From the NCBI GenBank assembly GCA_039908095.1, contig JAMOBJ010000035.1, positions 1-34,964 on the forward strand: a stretch of DNA of 34,964 nt, given 5' to 3'. Numbering within the stretch: the first letter of the stretch is position 1; each line of letters starts with the position of its first letter. A program made the position numbers and the translations under genes. The notes beneath the pieces were generated by a model, which worked only from the letters and a program-made list of their open reading frames with translations, made no database searches and was not told the DNA's origin. This document shows, one piece after another, positions 1 through 7,235 of the stretch. This stretch comes from Nitrospirae bacterium YQR-1. GTDB lineage: Bacteria; Nitrospirota; Thermodesulfovibrionia; Thermodesulfovibrionales; Magnetobacteriaceae.

Positions 1-164
1 CGAACCCCCGCAGGGGGTGTGGCAATCTCTTCTTTAATAAATTCAATAAGAACATACTTTTGCTTTTTGCTATAATAGGCTGATCCTGTGCTCTTTTTTC
101 CCTTAATCCAGCATAACTTGTGTACGTTTTTTGATCCTTGGGGCGTTGCTTTATCTTCAGTCAT
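1..164 (-). CDS. hypothetical protein, 5' end only (runs off the left edge)
   Basis: The minus strand is open from an ATG at 162-164 to the window edge, giving about 54 residues beginning MTEDKATPQGSKNVHKLCW and continuing through a Lys/Tyr-rich stretch to PPAGV. The composition looks like a real, mostly hydrophilic protein, with no signal peptide or membrane helix in the visible part. I do not recognise the family. No good Shine-Dalgarno sequence precedes the ATG, and the frame stays open upstream, so the start is uncertain. The gene would be divergent from the potassium channel gene, with only 16 bp between the two starts, so their promoters would have to overlap each other or the coding ends. 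The CCCCCGCAGGGGG palindrome near position 5-17 falls inside this frame. Confidence 0.45.
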   Translation of the reverse strand, partial: MTEDKATPQGSKNVHKLCWIKGKKSTGSAYYSKKQKYVLIEFIKEEIATPPAGV

Positions 165-180
165 TACACTAAGATAAAAA

Positions 181-1686
181 ATGGTCTGTATCGTAGGTAT
201 TTCTAATGTCGGTGTTGGTATTGCAGAATTTCTGCAATCTATAAATGAACCATGCAAGGTTTTTTTGCAGGAAAACTCTGTTTATGTAAATGCATTGGAG
301 GCAAAGGGTATAAACTATATGGCAGCCGACCTGGATAACCTGCATTTGCTTTTTAACGGTGATACGCTTGAGGGCGTAACGGCAGCGATATTTCCATCCG
401 AGGACGAACCTTTTAATCTAAGAGCCGCCATGTACGCATATGAGCTAAAGCGAGAGCTAAAGGTCGTGGTCAGACTTTTTAATTTAAATATGGCTAAAAA
501 GCTTGAGTCCTCAATCCCAAATTTTACGGTGCTCAGCGTCTCCCTCCTGTCCGCCGCCGCCTTTGCCGCCTTTGCACTTTTAAAGTCTCCTGTATCAGCC
601 TTTATGGCTGACTCAGAAGCAACTGTTATCTATAACATAAATGCTGTTGAATTTGGCGGTATGAATGTTGCCGAGGTGGAGGAGATTTACGATATAAGGA
701 TAATCTCTATAAATGATCAGATGTTTCCGCCTCCAACTCTAACTTTAAACAGCATCGACCAGCTGATTGTCATAAGCAGTATTGAAATTTCAATAAAGCT
801 TTCAGGAATATGCCGTGGTGCAAAAGAGCAAGCAACAGCCGCTAAAGAAAAAAGACCATTTCACTTTAGAAACCTCTTTAAGGGCGATACCATACTAACA
901 ACAACTGTAGCGGCACTGGTTTTAATTCTAACAGGTTCATCCCTTTATTTTCATTACCATGACGGCTTAAGCCCCATTAATGCCATATACTTTACTATAA
1001 CTATGATAACCACAGTAGGCTTTGGCGATATCTCTCTCAAAGACTCCTCCACAGTGTCTAAAGTAATCGGGATGTTTGTAATGCTCTCGGGAGTTACCGT
1101 GACGGCGGTGTTTTTTGCCATACTTACCGGATATATATTAAAGAAGCGCATCGATTTACTGATGGGGCATAAACGGTTTAATGCGAAAGACCACGTGGTG
1201 CTCTGTGGAATCGGAGATGTGGGAATCAGGGTGCTTGACCACCTAATTTCGCTGGGACAGCAGGTTGTAGTAATTGAGAAAAACCCTGAAAATAAACATA
1301 TCCCTCTCGTACAAGACTCAGGCATACCGCTAATAATATCTGAGGCGGTAAGCACTCAAACACTGATTAATGCTAATATAGAGTATGCTAAGTCAATAGT
1401 AGCCTGTACTAATGAGGACATGAAGAATCTGGAGATAGCACTAAATGCTCGTTCATTGAACAGCAATATAAGGGCGGTGCTGAGGATATATGATGTGGGT
1501 TTTGCACGCATACTGGAGAGGCACTTTGATATTCATTATGCGTTGAGTCCGGCTTTTTTGGCAGCACCGGTCTTTGCCTTTAAAGCACTTGGGATGGACT
1601 TAGATGGAGTTTTCAGTGTTAAAGGACAAACTTATAAAGTTGTAAAGGAGGGATGGGAAAAACTATGTATAAAAAAACTTGCCTGA
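181..1686 (+). CDS. potassium channel protein, RCK-2TM-RCK architecture
   Basis: Inner-membrane K+ channel of the two-helix type with cytoplasmic RCK (TrkA-N) regulatory domains. Residues 1 to about 205 form an N-terminal RCK-like domain (VGISNVGVG start). A hydrophobic helix at about 238-258 and another at about 294-318 flank a pore loop carrying the K+ selectivity filter TVGFGD at 278-283. A second RCK domain follows from about 335, with the nucleotide-binding glycines GIGDVG at 343-348. An RCK on each side of a single 2TM pore is less common than the MthK order (2TM then RCK). An in-frame TAA at 175-177 fixes the start at or after 181; the Shine-Dalgarno sequence is weak. The 3' end overlaps the next gene by 22 nt, which suggests co-translation. 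The ligand (NAD, nucleotide or ion) cannot be read from the sequence. Confidence 0.9.
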   Translation: MVCIVGISNVGVGIAEFLQSINEPCKVFLQENSVYVNALEAKGINYMAADLDNLHLLFNGDTLEGVTAAIFPSEDEPFNLRAAMYAYELKRELKVVVRLFNLNMAKKLESSIPNFTVLSVSLLSAAAFAAFALLKSPVSAFMADSEATVIYNINAVEFGGMNVAEVEEIYDIRIISINDQMFPPPTLTLNSIDQLIVISSIEISIKLSGICRGAKEQATAAKEKRPFHFRNLFKGDTILTTTVAALVLILTGSSLYFHYHDGLSPINAIYFTITMITTVGFGDISLKDSSTVSKVIGMFVMLSGVTVTAVFFAILTGYILKKRIDLLMGHKRFNAKDHVVLCGIGDVGIRVLDHLISLGQQVVVIEKNPENKHIPLVQDSGIPLIISEAVSTQTLINANIEYAKSIVACTNEDMKNLEIALNARSLNSNIRAVLRIYDVGFARILERHFDIHYALSPAFLAAPVFAFKALGMDLDGVFSVKGQTYKVVKEGWEKLCIKKLA

Positions 1687-3134
1687 AGGCTGTAATCTTA
1701 GCAGTGTTGTTAATATTCATTTATCCGGCAACGGGCTTTACTGAACTTAAGCTTGATAATTATGAGGCCATATTTGAAATTATTCCCAACTCAGGGGGAC
1801 AGTACAAAGACATTGCCGCAACTCTGAATATGACTTTCGTAACCGATACGAGGTTCTCCAACGGGTTTAAATTTGTTGGCTCAAACTACATATCCGAAGT
1901 AAGAGCCATGGATGAAACAGGCGATATTGGGGTAGAAGTGCAGAAATTAAACGAATATAAGATAACCTTCCGGTTTCCTGAAATAGTACATGGTAAAAAG
2001 AAGATAACTCTTAATTTTAAAATTCATGACGCCCTTTCATCAGGGATATTCTCTAATACACTTAATCTGCCATGGGTGGGAAAATGGAAAATACCGGTAA
2101 ATATGTCACGCTATGTTGTGGTGTTTCCTGAAAATTTTACTTACAAAAACGTATCGTCTAATCTTCTGACATCGGAGGAGACAACGATAAACGGCAAGCC
2201 GGCGATAGCCTTCCCACAGAGTAATGTGACTGAGACTTCACTCAGTATGTCTTTCAAGCCACTCATTGATCCACGGGCTTCCAATTTGTTTATGATTACG
2301 TTGCTCATATGGATAATTTTATTAGCCTTTTGGGTAACGAAATACAGAAAGCTCTCTGCACCCCGTCCAACCGACTCATCCGAACCGGCACCGTATGAAG
2401 CGGCCTATATGAAAAAGGGCAGGAATCACGCCGTCATGGTTTGTCTATTTGATTTAATACAGAAGGGCTATATCATACTTGATGCCTCACGTGACATGAC
2501 AGCCACCGGCAAAACCGATGGTTTAACCAGGCCGGAGTCGGCGCTGATTGAGACAGTACGGATAAGAGCCGCTATTAATGAAGTATTTCTACAGAAAGAT
2601 TTGTTAAAACGCTTTGAGTATGAAACTCTCAGAGCGCTTGAGGTAAAGGGCATGATAAAAGGCTCACTGGAGACAAAGAGCTTTTGCAATAACCTCAGAG
2701 CAATTGCCGTGTTTTCAGTTATAGCACTTGTCGGGGCTAATTTATATATGAGATTTCCAAGCGGCGAGGGCATGATGTTCTTTTCACTGATAATGCCGGT
2801 CTTGGCTTTTATATCATCCTTTATTATGCAAAGGTCTGCGATAAAAACACAGAAAGGCAAGGCTTATTTAAGACATTTAGAGAGCAGGGTCTCAGGGGCA
2901 AACCGTATAGCGGGCCTTGACGGCCACTACGACCCAATGCTTAGTTATGCAGTTGCAGCATTGGGTATGACAATTTTAGCGGGGACGGTATTTGCAGGCA
3001 TATCAGAGGCGTTATACTACAGAGAAACAGGCGGTTCTACAAGCGATACGGGCAGCAGTAGCTGCAGTGGTTGTTCAACTAGCGACAGTGGGGGCGGCGG
3101 TGGCTGCAGCGGTTGCGGTGGCGGCGGGGATTGA
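1665..3134 (+). CDS. DUF2207-like exported membrane protein with a Gly/Cys-rich tail
   Basis: 489 residues, resembling DUF2207 (YciQ-like) or TIGR04222-type membrane proteins. An N-terminal signal peptide or anchor (MYKKTCLKAVILAVLLIFIY) is followed by a beta-rich extracytoplasmic domain to about residue 205. Then come a helix at about 207-225, a cytoplasmic region with winged-helix-like character, two hydrophobic helices at about 345-390, and a last one at about 427-447. The tail (about 455-489) is Ser/Gly with two C-S-G-C pairs, ending in a Gly run. ATG 1665 is preferred over ATG 1653: the AGGAGGG at 1646-1652 touches 1653 but sits 12 nt before 1665. It overlaps the K+ channel gene and is followed 9 nt later by a radical SAM gene. 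The function is unknown. The family match is from recognised layout, not a search. Confidence 0.75.
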   Translation: MYKKTCLKAVILAVLLIFIYPATGFTELKLDNYEAIFEIIPNSGGQYKDIAATLNMTFVTDTRFSNGFKFVGSNYISEVRAMDETGDIGVEVQKLNEYKITFRFPEIVHGKKKITLNFKIHDALSSGIFSNTLNLPWVGKWKIPVNMSRYVVVFPENFTYKNVSSNLLTSEETTINGKPAIAFPQSNVTETSLSMSFKPLIDPRASNLFMITLLIWIILLAFWVTKYRKLSAPRPTDSSEPAPYEAAYMKKGRNHAVMVCLFDLIQKGYIILDASRDMTATGKTDGLTRPESALIETVRIRAAINEVFLQKDLLKRFEYETLRALEVKGMIKGSLETKSFCNNLRAIAVFSVIALVGANLYMRFPSGEGMMFFSLIMPVLAFISSFIMQRSAIKTQKGKAYLRHLESRVSGANRIAGLDGHYDPMLSYAVAALGMTILAGTVFAGISEALYYRETGGSTSDTGSSSCSGCSTSDSGGGGGCSGCGGGGD

Positions 3135-3143
3135 GGCTGCTTT

Positions 3144-4157
3144 GTGCTTAGAGTGTGGGGATTTGACGGGCCTTTCTATTTGCAGTGGCACATTACGGAT
3201 GACTGTAATCTTAAGTGCATACACTGTTACAGGGAGGGCGGAAAGAGTGTAAAACCCAGTAGGGCGGATTTAATGAATGTGTTGAATAACTTTAACCGGT
3301 TTTTAAAGTCAACCGGCAGGAGGGGCAGATTTCAAATAAGCGGAGGTGAGCCTTTTCTTTCAGAGGATTTGTTTACAATCCTTGCAGAGGCTAAAAACCA
3401 CGGCTATCCGGTCAGAGTGCTCTCAAACGCAACAGTGATGACACATAACATAGCAAAGCGTTTGGGTGTGTCGGGATGCCGCATTGTGCAGGCATCTTTT
3501 GAGGGCTCTGAGGAAATCCATGACAAAATCAGAGGGTGTGGGTCATTTAAAAAAGCTCTTGAAGGTATAAAAATTCTCTCTGAGCACGACATTGAAGTGA
3601 CCGTTATGATGACAGTGTCGGATATTAATTATCAGGTATTAAAAGAGACGATTGAACTTACTGCGCCATATGCCCGGCGTTTTGCATTTTCACGGCTTGT
3701 GCCGCAGGGAGCAGGTAAGGACTTATCCGATTCGATGTTGACGGCAAGACAAGTTAGGGCGCTGTTTAAGGAATTTTATCAATTGAAGTTACACTCTGAA
3801 AACCGCAGCGGTATGCAGGCCTCAAAGACATATCGCGACCCTCTTTGGCAGGTTTTTTTTAGAAGTGTAAATCCACGGCTTTTAGGAGGCTGTTCAATCG
3901 GGTTTAACGGAATATGCGTGGATACGGACGGCACAGTGTATCCGTGCAGGAGGCTTCCGGTCTCTCTTGGAAACATGCACGATACTGACTTAACGGAGAT
4001 ATGGAATTCGGGGATTTTGCAGGAGCTTAGAAATCGTGATTTACTAAAAGGCAAATGTGGAAAGTGTAACCTGAGGTGGCAGTGTGGAGGCTGCAGAGCG
4101 ATAGCTTATGCTAAAACAGGGGATTATCTCTCAGAGGACCCGCAGTGTTTTAATTGA
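3144..4157 (+). CDS. radical SAM/SPASM domain protein
   Basis: 337 residues. The SAM-binding [4Fe-4S] motif is C21-x3-C25-x2-C28 (DDCNLKCIHCY), and the SAM-contacting SGGEP follows at about residue 65. The C-terminal SPASM domain has the usual auxiliary-cluster cysteines: GGCSIGFNGIC, DGTVYPC, then CGKCNLRWQCGGC and a final EDPQC. This ending is typical of NirJ/AhbC/PqqE-like and peptide-modifying enzymes. The start is GTG 3144, with TGAGG at 3132-3136 giving 7-nt spacing, 9 nt after the previous stop. Its neighbour encodes a protein with a Gly/Cys-rich tail, so a peptide-maturation role acting on that tail is possible but is inference. No heme-biosynthesis gene is adjacent, so a heme role has no support from context. 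It is cytoplasmic and oxygen-sensitive. Confidence 0.85.
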   Translation: MLRVWGFDGPFYLQWHITDDCNLKCIHCYREGGKSVKPSRADLMNVLNNFNRFLKSTGRRGRFQISGGEPFLSEDLFTILAEAKNHGYPVRVLSNATVMTHNIAKRLGVSGCRIVQASFEGSEEIHDKIRGCGSFKKALEGIKILSEHDIEVTVMMTVSDINYQVLKETIELTAPYARRFAFSRLVPQGAGKDLSDSMLTARQVRALFKEFYQLKLHSENRSGMQASKTYRDPLWQVFFRSVNPRLLGGCSIGFNGICVDTDGTVYPCRRLPVSLGNMHDTDLTEIWNSGILQELRNRDLLKGKCGKCNLRWQCGGCRAIAYAKTGDYLSEDPQCFN

Positions 4158-4165
4158 ACCGTCTG

Positions 4166-4306
4166 ATACCAAGTAGCAGTCAAAAGAGTAACGAGGCGGC
4201 AAGGAGAAAGCGACACCTCCCCTTACAGGGGATTCCCCTTTAGGGGAGACGTCAAGGAACTTTCGATGAAGCCAACAAAGTTAATCGAATGAATGCAACT
4301 TGGTAT
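4166..4306. repeat. structured intergenic repeat, copy 1 (MITE-like)
   Basis: A 141-bp element bounded by a perfect 9-bp inverted repeat, ATACCAAGT (4166-4174) and ACTTGGTAT (4298-4306). The inner arms are imperfectly complementary. The centre (about 4216-4249) is a nested palindrome: CTCCCCT, then AGGGG-att-CCCCT, then AGGGGAG. Copy 2 (16888-17030) is nearly identical over its whole length and copy 3 (19852-19993) is diverged. It lies between the radical SAM gene and the TMTC-like gene, ending 29 nt before the latter's start. It has no coding capacity. It could be a non-autonomous transposon, a structured RNA or a transcription-ending element. Confidence 0.85.
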
Positions 4307-4335
4307 GACGGTTAAATCAGGAGAATGACAGACTT

Positions 4336-5949
4336 ATGGAAAAAACAAAAAGCGGCAAATACGGAGACATTGCCACCATAATCATATTTATTACGGTTTT
4401 AACGATTTTTGTTTTTATAGATGTCAGGGGGTTTGATTTCGTTAACTTAGATGATGACAGATATATAATAGAGAATCAGAGGGTAATTCATGGTTTAACT
4501 TTGGATAATGTGAAGTGGGCATTTACTACGACATACTCATTTTATTGGCATCCCCTTACGTGGCTCTCCCATATGCTGGATATTGAAATTTATGGAGCTA
4601 ACGCCGGTGGCCACCATTTAACCAGCCTGCTTATCCATATTTTTAACTCAATCCTTCTGTTTTATGCCTTTTACACAGTAAACACAGACATATTAAGGAG
4701 CGGAGCACTTGCAGCCCTCTTTGCCCTTCACCCTATGCACGTGGAATCGGTTGCATGGGTTGCGGAACGAAAAGATGTGCTCATAGCATTTTTTTATATT
4801 GCGGCAGTTACGTTGTATTTTAGTTATGCCAGGCGGCCGTCTCTGAAAAATTATATATTTGTAATGCTTGCCTTTATTCTTAGCATAATGTCAAAACCGA
4901 TGGCGGTGACGCTGCCTGTTTCCCTGATATTGTTAGATGTCTGGCCTCTTGGCAGACTTAAGTTTGACGGTGGAGTTAAATCGTTATTAAAAGTAAATAA
5001 GGGGTTGTTTTATGAAAAAATACCGTTTTTCGGCATATCTGTAATTACTGCAATTTCTGCGTTTTTTGCCCAAAAGGAGGTTGGAGCTGTTGCTACTCTT
5101 GGCAATGTACCGGCCGCTTTGAGAATTGAAAATGCGCTGATATCATATGTTAAGTATGTTTTTAAACTCTTCTATCCGGTTGATTTGGCGGTATTGTATC
5201 CGCTGCCGCATACGATACCTCTGTGGCAACCGGTTTTGTCTCTCTTAGCGCTTGTTGCAGTAACAACATGGGCGTTATTGGCCATAAAGAAAACTCCTTA
5301 CTTTTTTACCGGCTGGGTTTGGTTTGTTATTACACTGCTACCTGTAATCGGCCTTATTCAGGTTGGGAATCAGGCGATGGCGGATAGATTTACCTACATA
5401 CCGTATATTGGGCTTTTTGTTATTGTGGTTATGGCGATACCGGAGCCTCGCAGTGGTATAACAAAAAACATTGCATGGGCATTGGCATTTATAGTGCTAT
5501 TGTTTAATGTAATACTTTCAAAGAAACAGGTTTCTTATTGGCAAAACACGGTTACGTTGTTTAAACATGCCATATCGGTGACAAGTGGTAATTTTGTTAT
5601 CTTAAACAACCTTGGTGCCACTCTTGTGGCAATGGGTAAGCCGCAGGAGGCGGCAGGCTACCTTAAACAAGCCGTGGAGTATAATCCGGCATATGTGGAA
5701 GCCCATGTAAACTATGCCAATGCGCTTGTAGTGCTTGAGAGGGCGGATGAGGCTATTGTGCACTACGCCATTGCGCTGAAACTAAAACCCACGGTGCCTG
5801 CTGCATATAACGGGTTGGGTACAGCCTTTATAGCAAAAGGAAATATAGAAGAGGCCCGCAGATTCTTACAGAAAGCGATAGAGCTTCAACCCGGCTATCC
5901 GGATGCGCTGTATAATCTGGAGCATTTGGAGAGGTTGGTTAAAAAGTAG
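4336..5949 (+). CDS. TMTC-like GT-C membrane protein with C-terminal TPRs
   Basis: 537 residues. The first about 415 are strongly hydrophobic, with many membrane helices in the GT-C glycosyltransferase style. An early acidic motif (NLDDDRYI) sits in the first extracytoplasmic loop, and the conserved block ALHPMHVESVAWVAERKDV, typical of TMTC/DUF1736-like proteins, follows. Residues from about 420 to the end form about three tetratricopeptide repeats (LNNLGATLVAMGKPQEAAGY and similar units). The family transfers sugars from polyprenyl-phosphate donors to proteins at the outer face of the membrane; donor and acceptor here are unknown. The start ATG 4336 has AGGAG at 4319-4323, a 12-nt spacing. 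The repeat just upstream may separate it transcriptionally from the radical SAM gene. Confidence 0.85.
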   Translation: MEKTKSGKYGDIATIIIFITVLTIFVFIDVRGFDFVNLDDDRYIIENQRVIHGLTLDNVKWAFTTTYSFYWHPLTWLSHMLDIEIYGANAGGHHLTSLLIHIFNSILLFYAFYTVNTDILRSGALAALFALHPMHVESVAWVAERKDVLIAFFYIAAVTLYFSYARRPSLKNYIFVMLAFILSIMSKPMAVTLPVSLILLDVWPLGRLKFDGGVKSLLKVNKGLFYEKIPFFGISVITAISAFFAQKEVGAVATLGNVPAALRIENALISYVKYVFKLFYPVDLAVLYPLPHTIPLWQPVLSLLALVAVTTWALLAIKKTPYFFTGWVWFVITLLPVIGLIQVGNQAMADRFTYIPYIGLFVIVVMAIPEPRSGITKNIAWALAFIVLLFNVILSKKQVSYWQNTVTLFKHAISVTSGNFVILNNLGATLVAMGKPQEAAGYLKQAVEYNPAYVEAHVNYANALVVLERADEAIVHYAIALKLKPTVPAAYNGLGTAFIAKGNIEEARRFLQKAIELQPGYPDALYNLEHLERLVKK

Positions 5950-6053
5950 GTTATTTCAATGAGTTTGACTGCAGCTTGGTATTAACTCCCAAAAATTATA
6001 TTTCCAAACCCATTCTAAATGTGTTATATTTCTAAAAGCAGGAGGTATCTGTC

Positions 6054-6395
6054 ATGGATTGTTTATTTTGTAAAATAGCAAAAAAGGAAATACCGGCAAA
6101 GGTAGTGTATGAAGACGAGCAGGTTGTCGCCTTTGAAGACATAACCCCTAAGGCACCCGTGCATATTCTCGTTATACCCAAAAAACACATATCCACGACC
6201 CTTGAGCTGACAGAGGCCGAGAGCGCTCTTACAGGCCATATGGTTATAGTTGCAAATAAGATTGCGCAGGACAGAGCAGTAGCCCAAAGCGGCTTCCGTA
6301 TGGTTATGAACTGTAACAGAGACGCCGGACAGAGCGTCTTTCACATTCATCTGCACCTTCTGGGTGGAAGGGCTATGAGCTGGCCTCCGGGATAA
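6054..6395 (+). CDS. HIT family nucleotide hydrolase (HINT-like)
   Basis: 113 residues, the normal length for a HINT-type protein. The histidine triad HIHLHLL is at 97-103, with H99 the expected nucleophile that attacks the alpha-phosphate of purine nucleoside phosphoramidates or related substrates. The N-terminal MDCLFCKI carries C3 and C6, which together with H45 and H97 could bind zinc as in some HINT proteins. It is cytoplasmic. A strong AGGAGG precedes ATG 6054 by about 9 nt. The next gene (mqnD) begins 30 nt later on the same strand, so the two may be co-transcribed. The substrate is not predictable. Confidence 0.93.
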   Translation: MDCLFCKIAKKEIPAKVVYEDEQVVAFEDITPKAPVHILVIPKKHISTTLELTEAESALTGHMVIVANKIAQDRAVAQSGFRMVMNCNRDAGQSVFHIHLHLLGGRAMSWPPG

Positions 6396-6425
6396 CAAAG
6401 AGCAGAGGATTGTCTTAATACCAAA

Positions 6426-7235
6426 ATGCACAAACTCTCTCTAGGGTTTTCACCATGCCCAAACGATACTCACGTTTTTTACGCTCTCGTTCATGGCATC
6501 GTAAAAGCCACCGGTATTGCATTAAGCCATCAAATACACGATGTGGAAACTCTTAACAATATGGCTCTTAATGAGTCATTGGATGTCACAAAGGTTTCCT
6601 TCTATGCCTATGCTCACGTAACGGATAAGTATGCAATGTTAAAAACAGGTGGGGCTATGGGGCGCTCCTGCGGGCCGATAATAGTTTCAAAGAAGCGGAT
6701 GTCACCCGATGAGCTAAAGGGCAAAAAAATAGCAGTCCCAGGAAAGTTAACTATCGCATATCTTCTGACTCAACTCTTTGAGCCCGCCATAAACAATAAC
6801 AGCGTTTTAGTAATGCCATTTAATGAAATCATGGCCGCCGTAAGGGACGGTGTTGTAGATGCCGGTGTTATAATCCACGAAAGCAGGTTTACATACCATA
6901 CTTTTGGCCTTACTGAGGTTGTTGACCTGGGTGCGTGGTGGGAAAAAGAAACCGCACTCCCTATCCCTCTGGGCTGCATCATCGCAAAAAAATCCCTTGG
7001 AGAGGGTATAATCTCAGAGATTGAACACTTGATACTTGCCTCTGTCCGGTACGCTAACATCCATCCGGCTGAAACCCGCACATATATTAAATCCCATGCC
7101 GCTGAAATGGACGACACAGTGATATCGGAACACATCAGACTTTACGTCAATAACTATACGGAAAACACAGGTGATGACGGAATTGCCGCCTTTAATAAAA
7201 TCATTAATTTAGCACAGGACAGGGGGCTGCTTTAG
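6426..7235 (+). CDS. mqnD: 1,4-dihydroxy-6-naphthoate synthase (futalosine menaquinone pathway)
   Basis: 269 residues of a periplasmic-binding-protein-like fold used as an enzyme. It converts cyclic dehypoxanthinyl futalosine to 1,4-dihydroxy-6-naphthoate in the alternative menaquinone pathway. The hallmark SPCPNDTHVF is at 9-18. The conserved Asp/Thr region VTKVSFYAYAHV lies at about 54-65. GVIIHE at 147-152 contains H151, the likely catalytic histidine of the MqnD family. MqnA is a close relative but lacks SPCPND, so MqnD is preferred. No other mqn gene lies in the window. The Shine-Dalgarno sequence is poor. The TAG stop abuts the ATG of the lytic transglycosylase gene, which implies coupling. 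Confidence 0.93.
   Translation: MHKLSLGFSPCPNDTHVFYALVHGIVKATGIALSHQIHDVETLNNMALNESLDVTKVSFYAYAHVTDKYAMLKTGGAMGRSCGPIIVSKKRMSPDELKGKKIAVPGKLTIAYLLTQLFEPAINNNSVLVMPFNEIMAAVRDGVVDAGVIIHESRFTYHTFGLTEVVDLGAWWEKETALPIPLGCIIAKKSLGEGIISEIEHLILASVRYANIHPAETRTYIKSHAAEMDDTVISEHIRLYVNNYTENTGDDGIAAFNKIINLAQDRGLL

Noticed and set aside
2992..3252. An Ala/Val-rich frame spanning the end of the DUF2207-like gene and the start of the radical SAM gene
   Set aside because: It is the out-of-frame reading of the Gly/Cys-coding repeat tract and the next gene's start.
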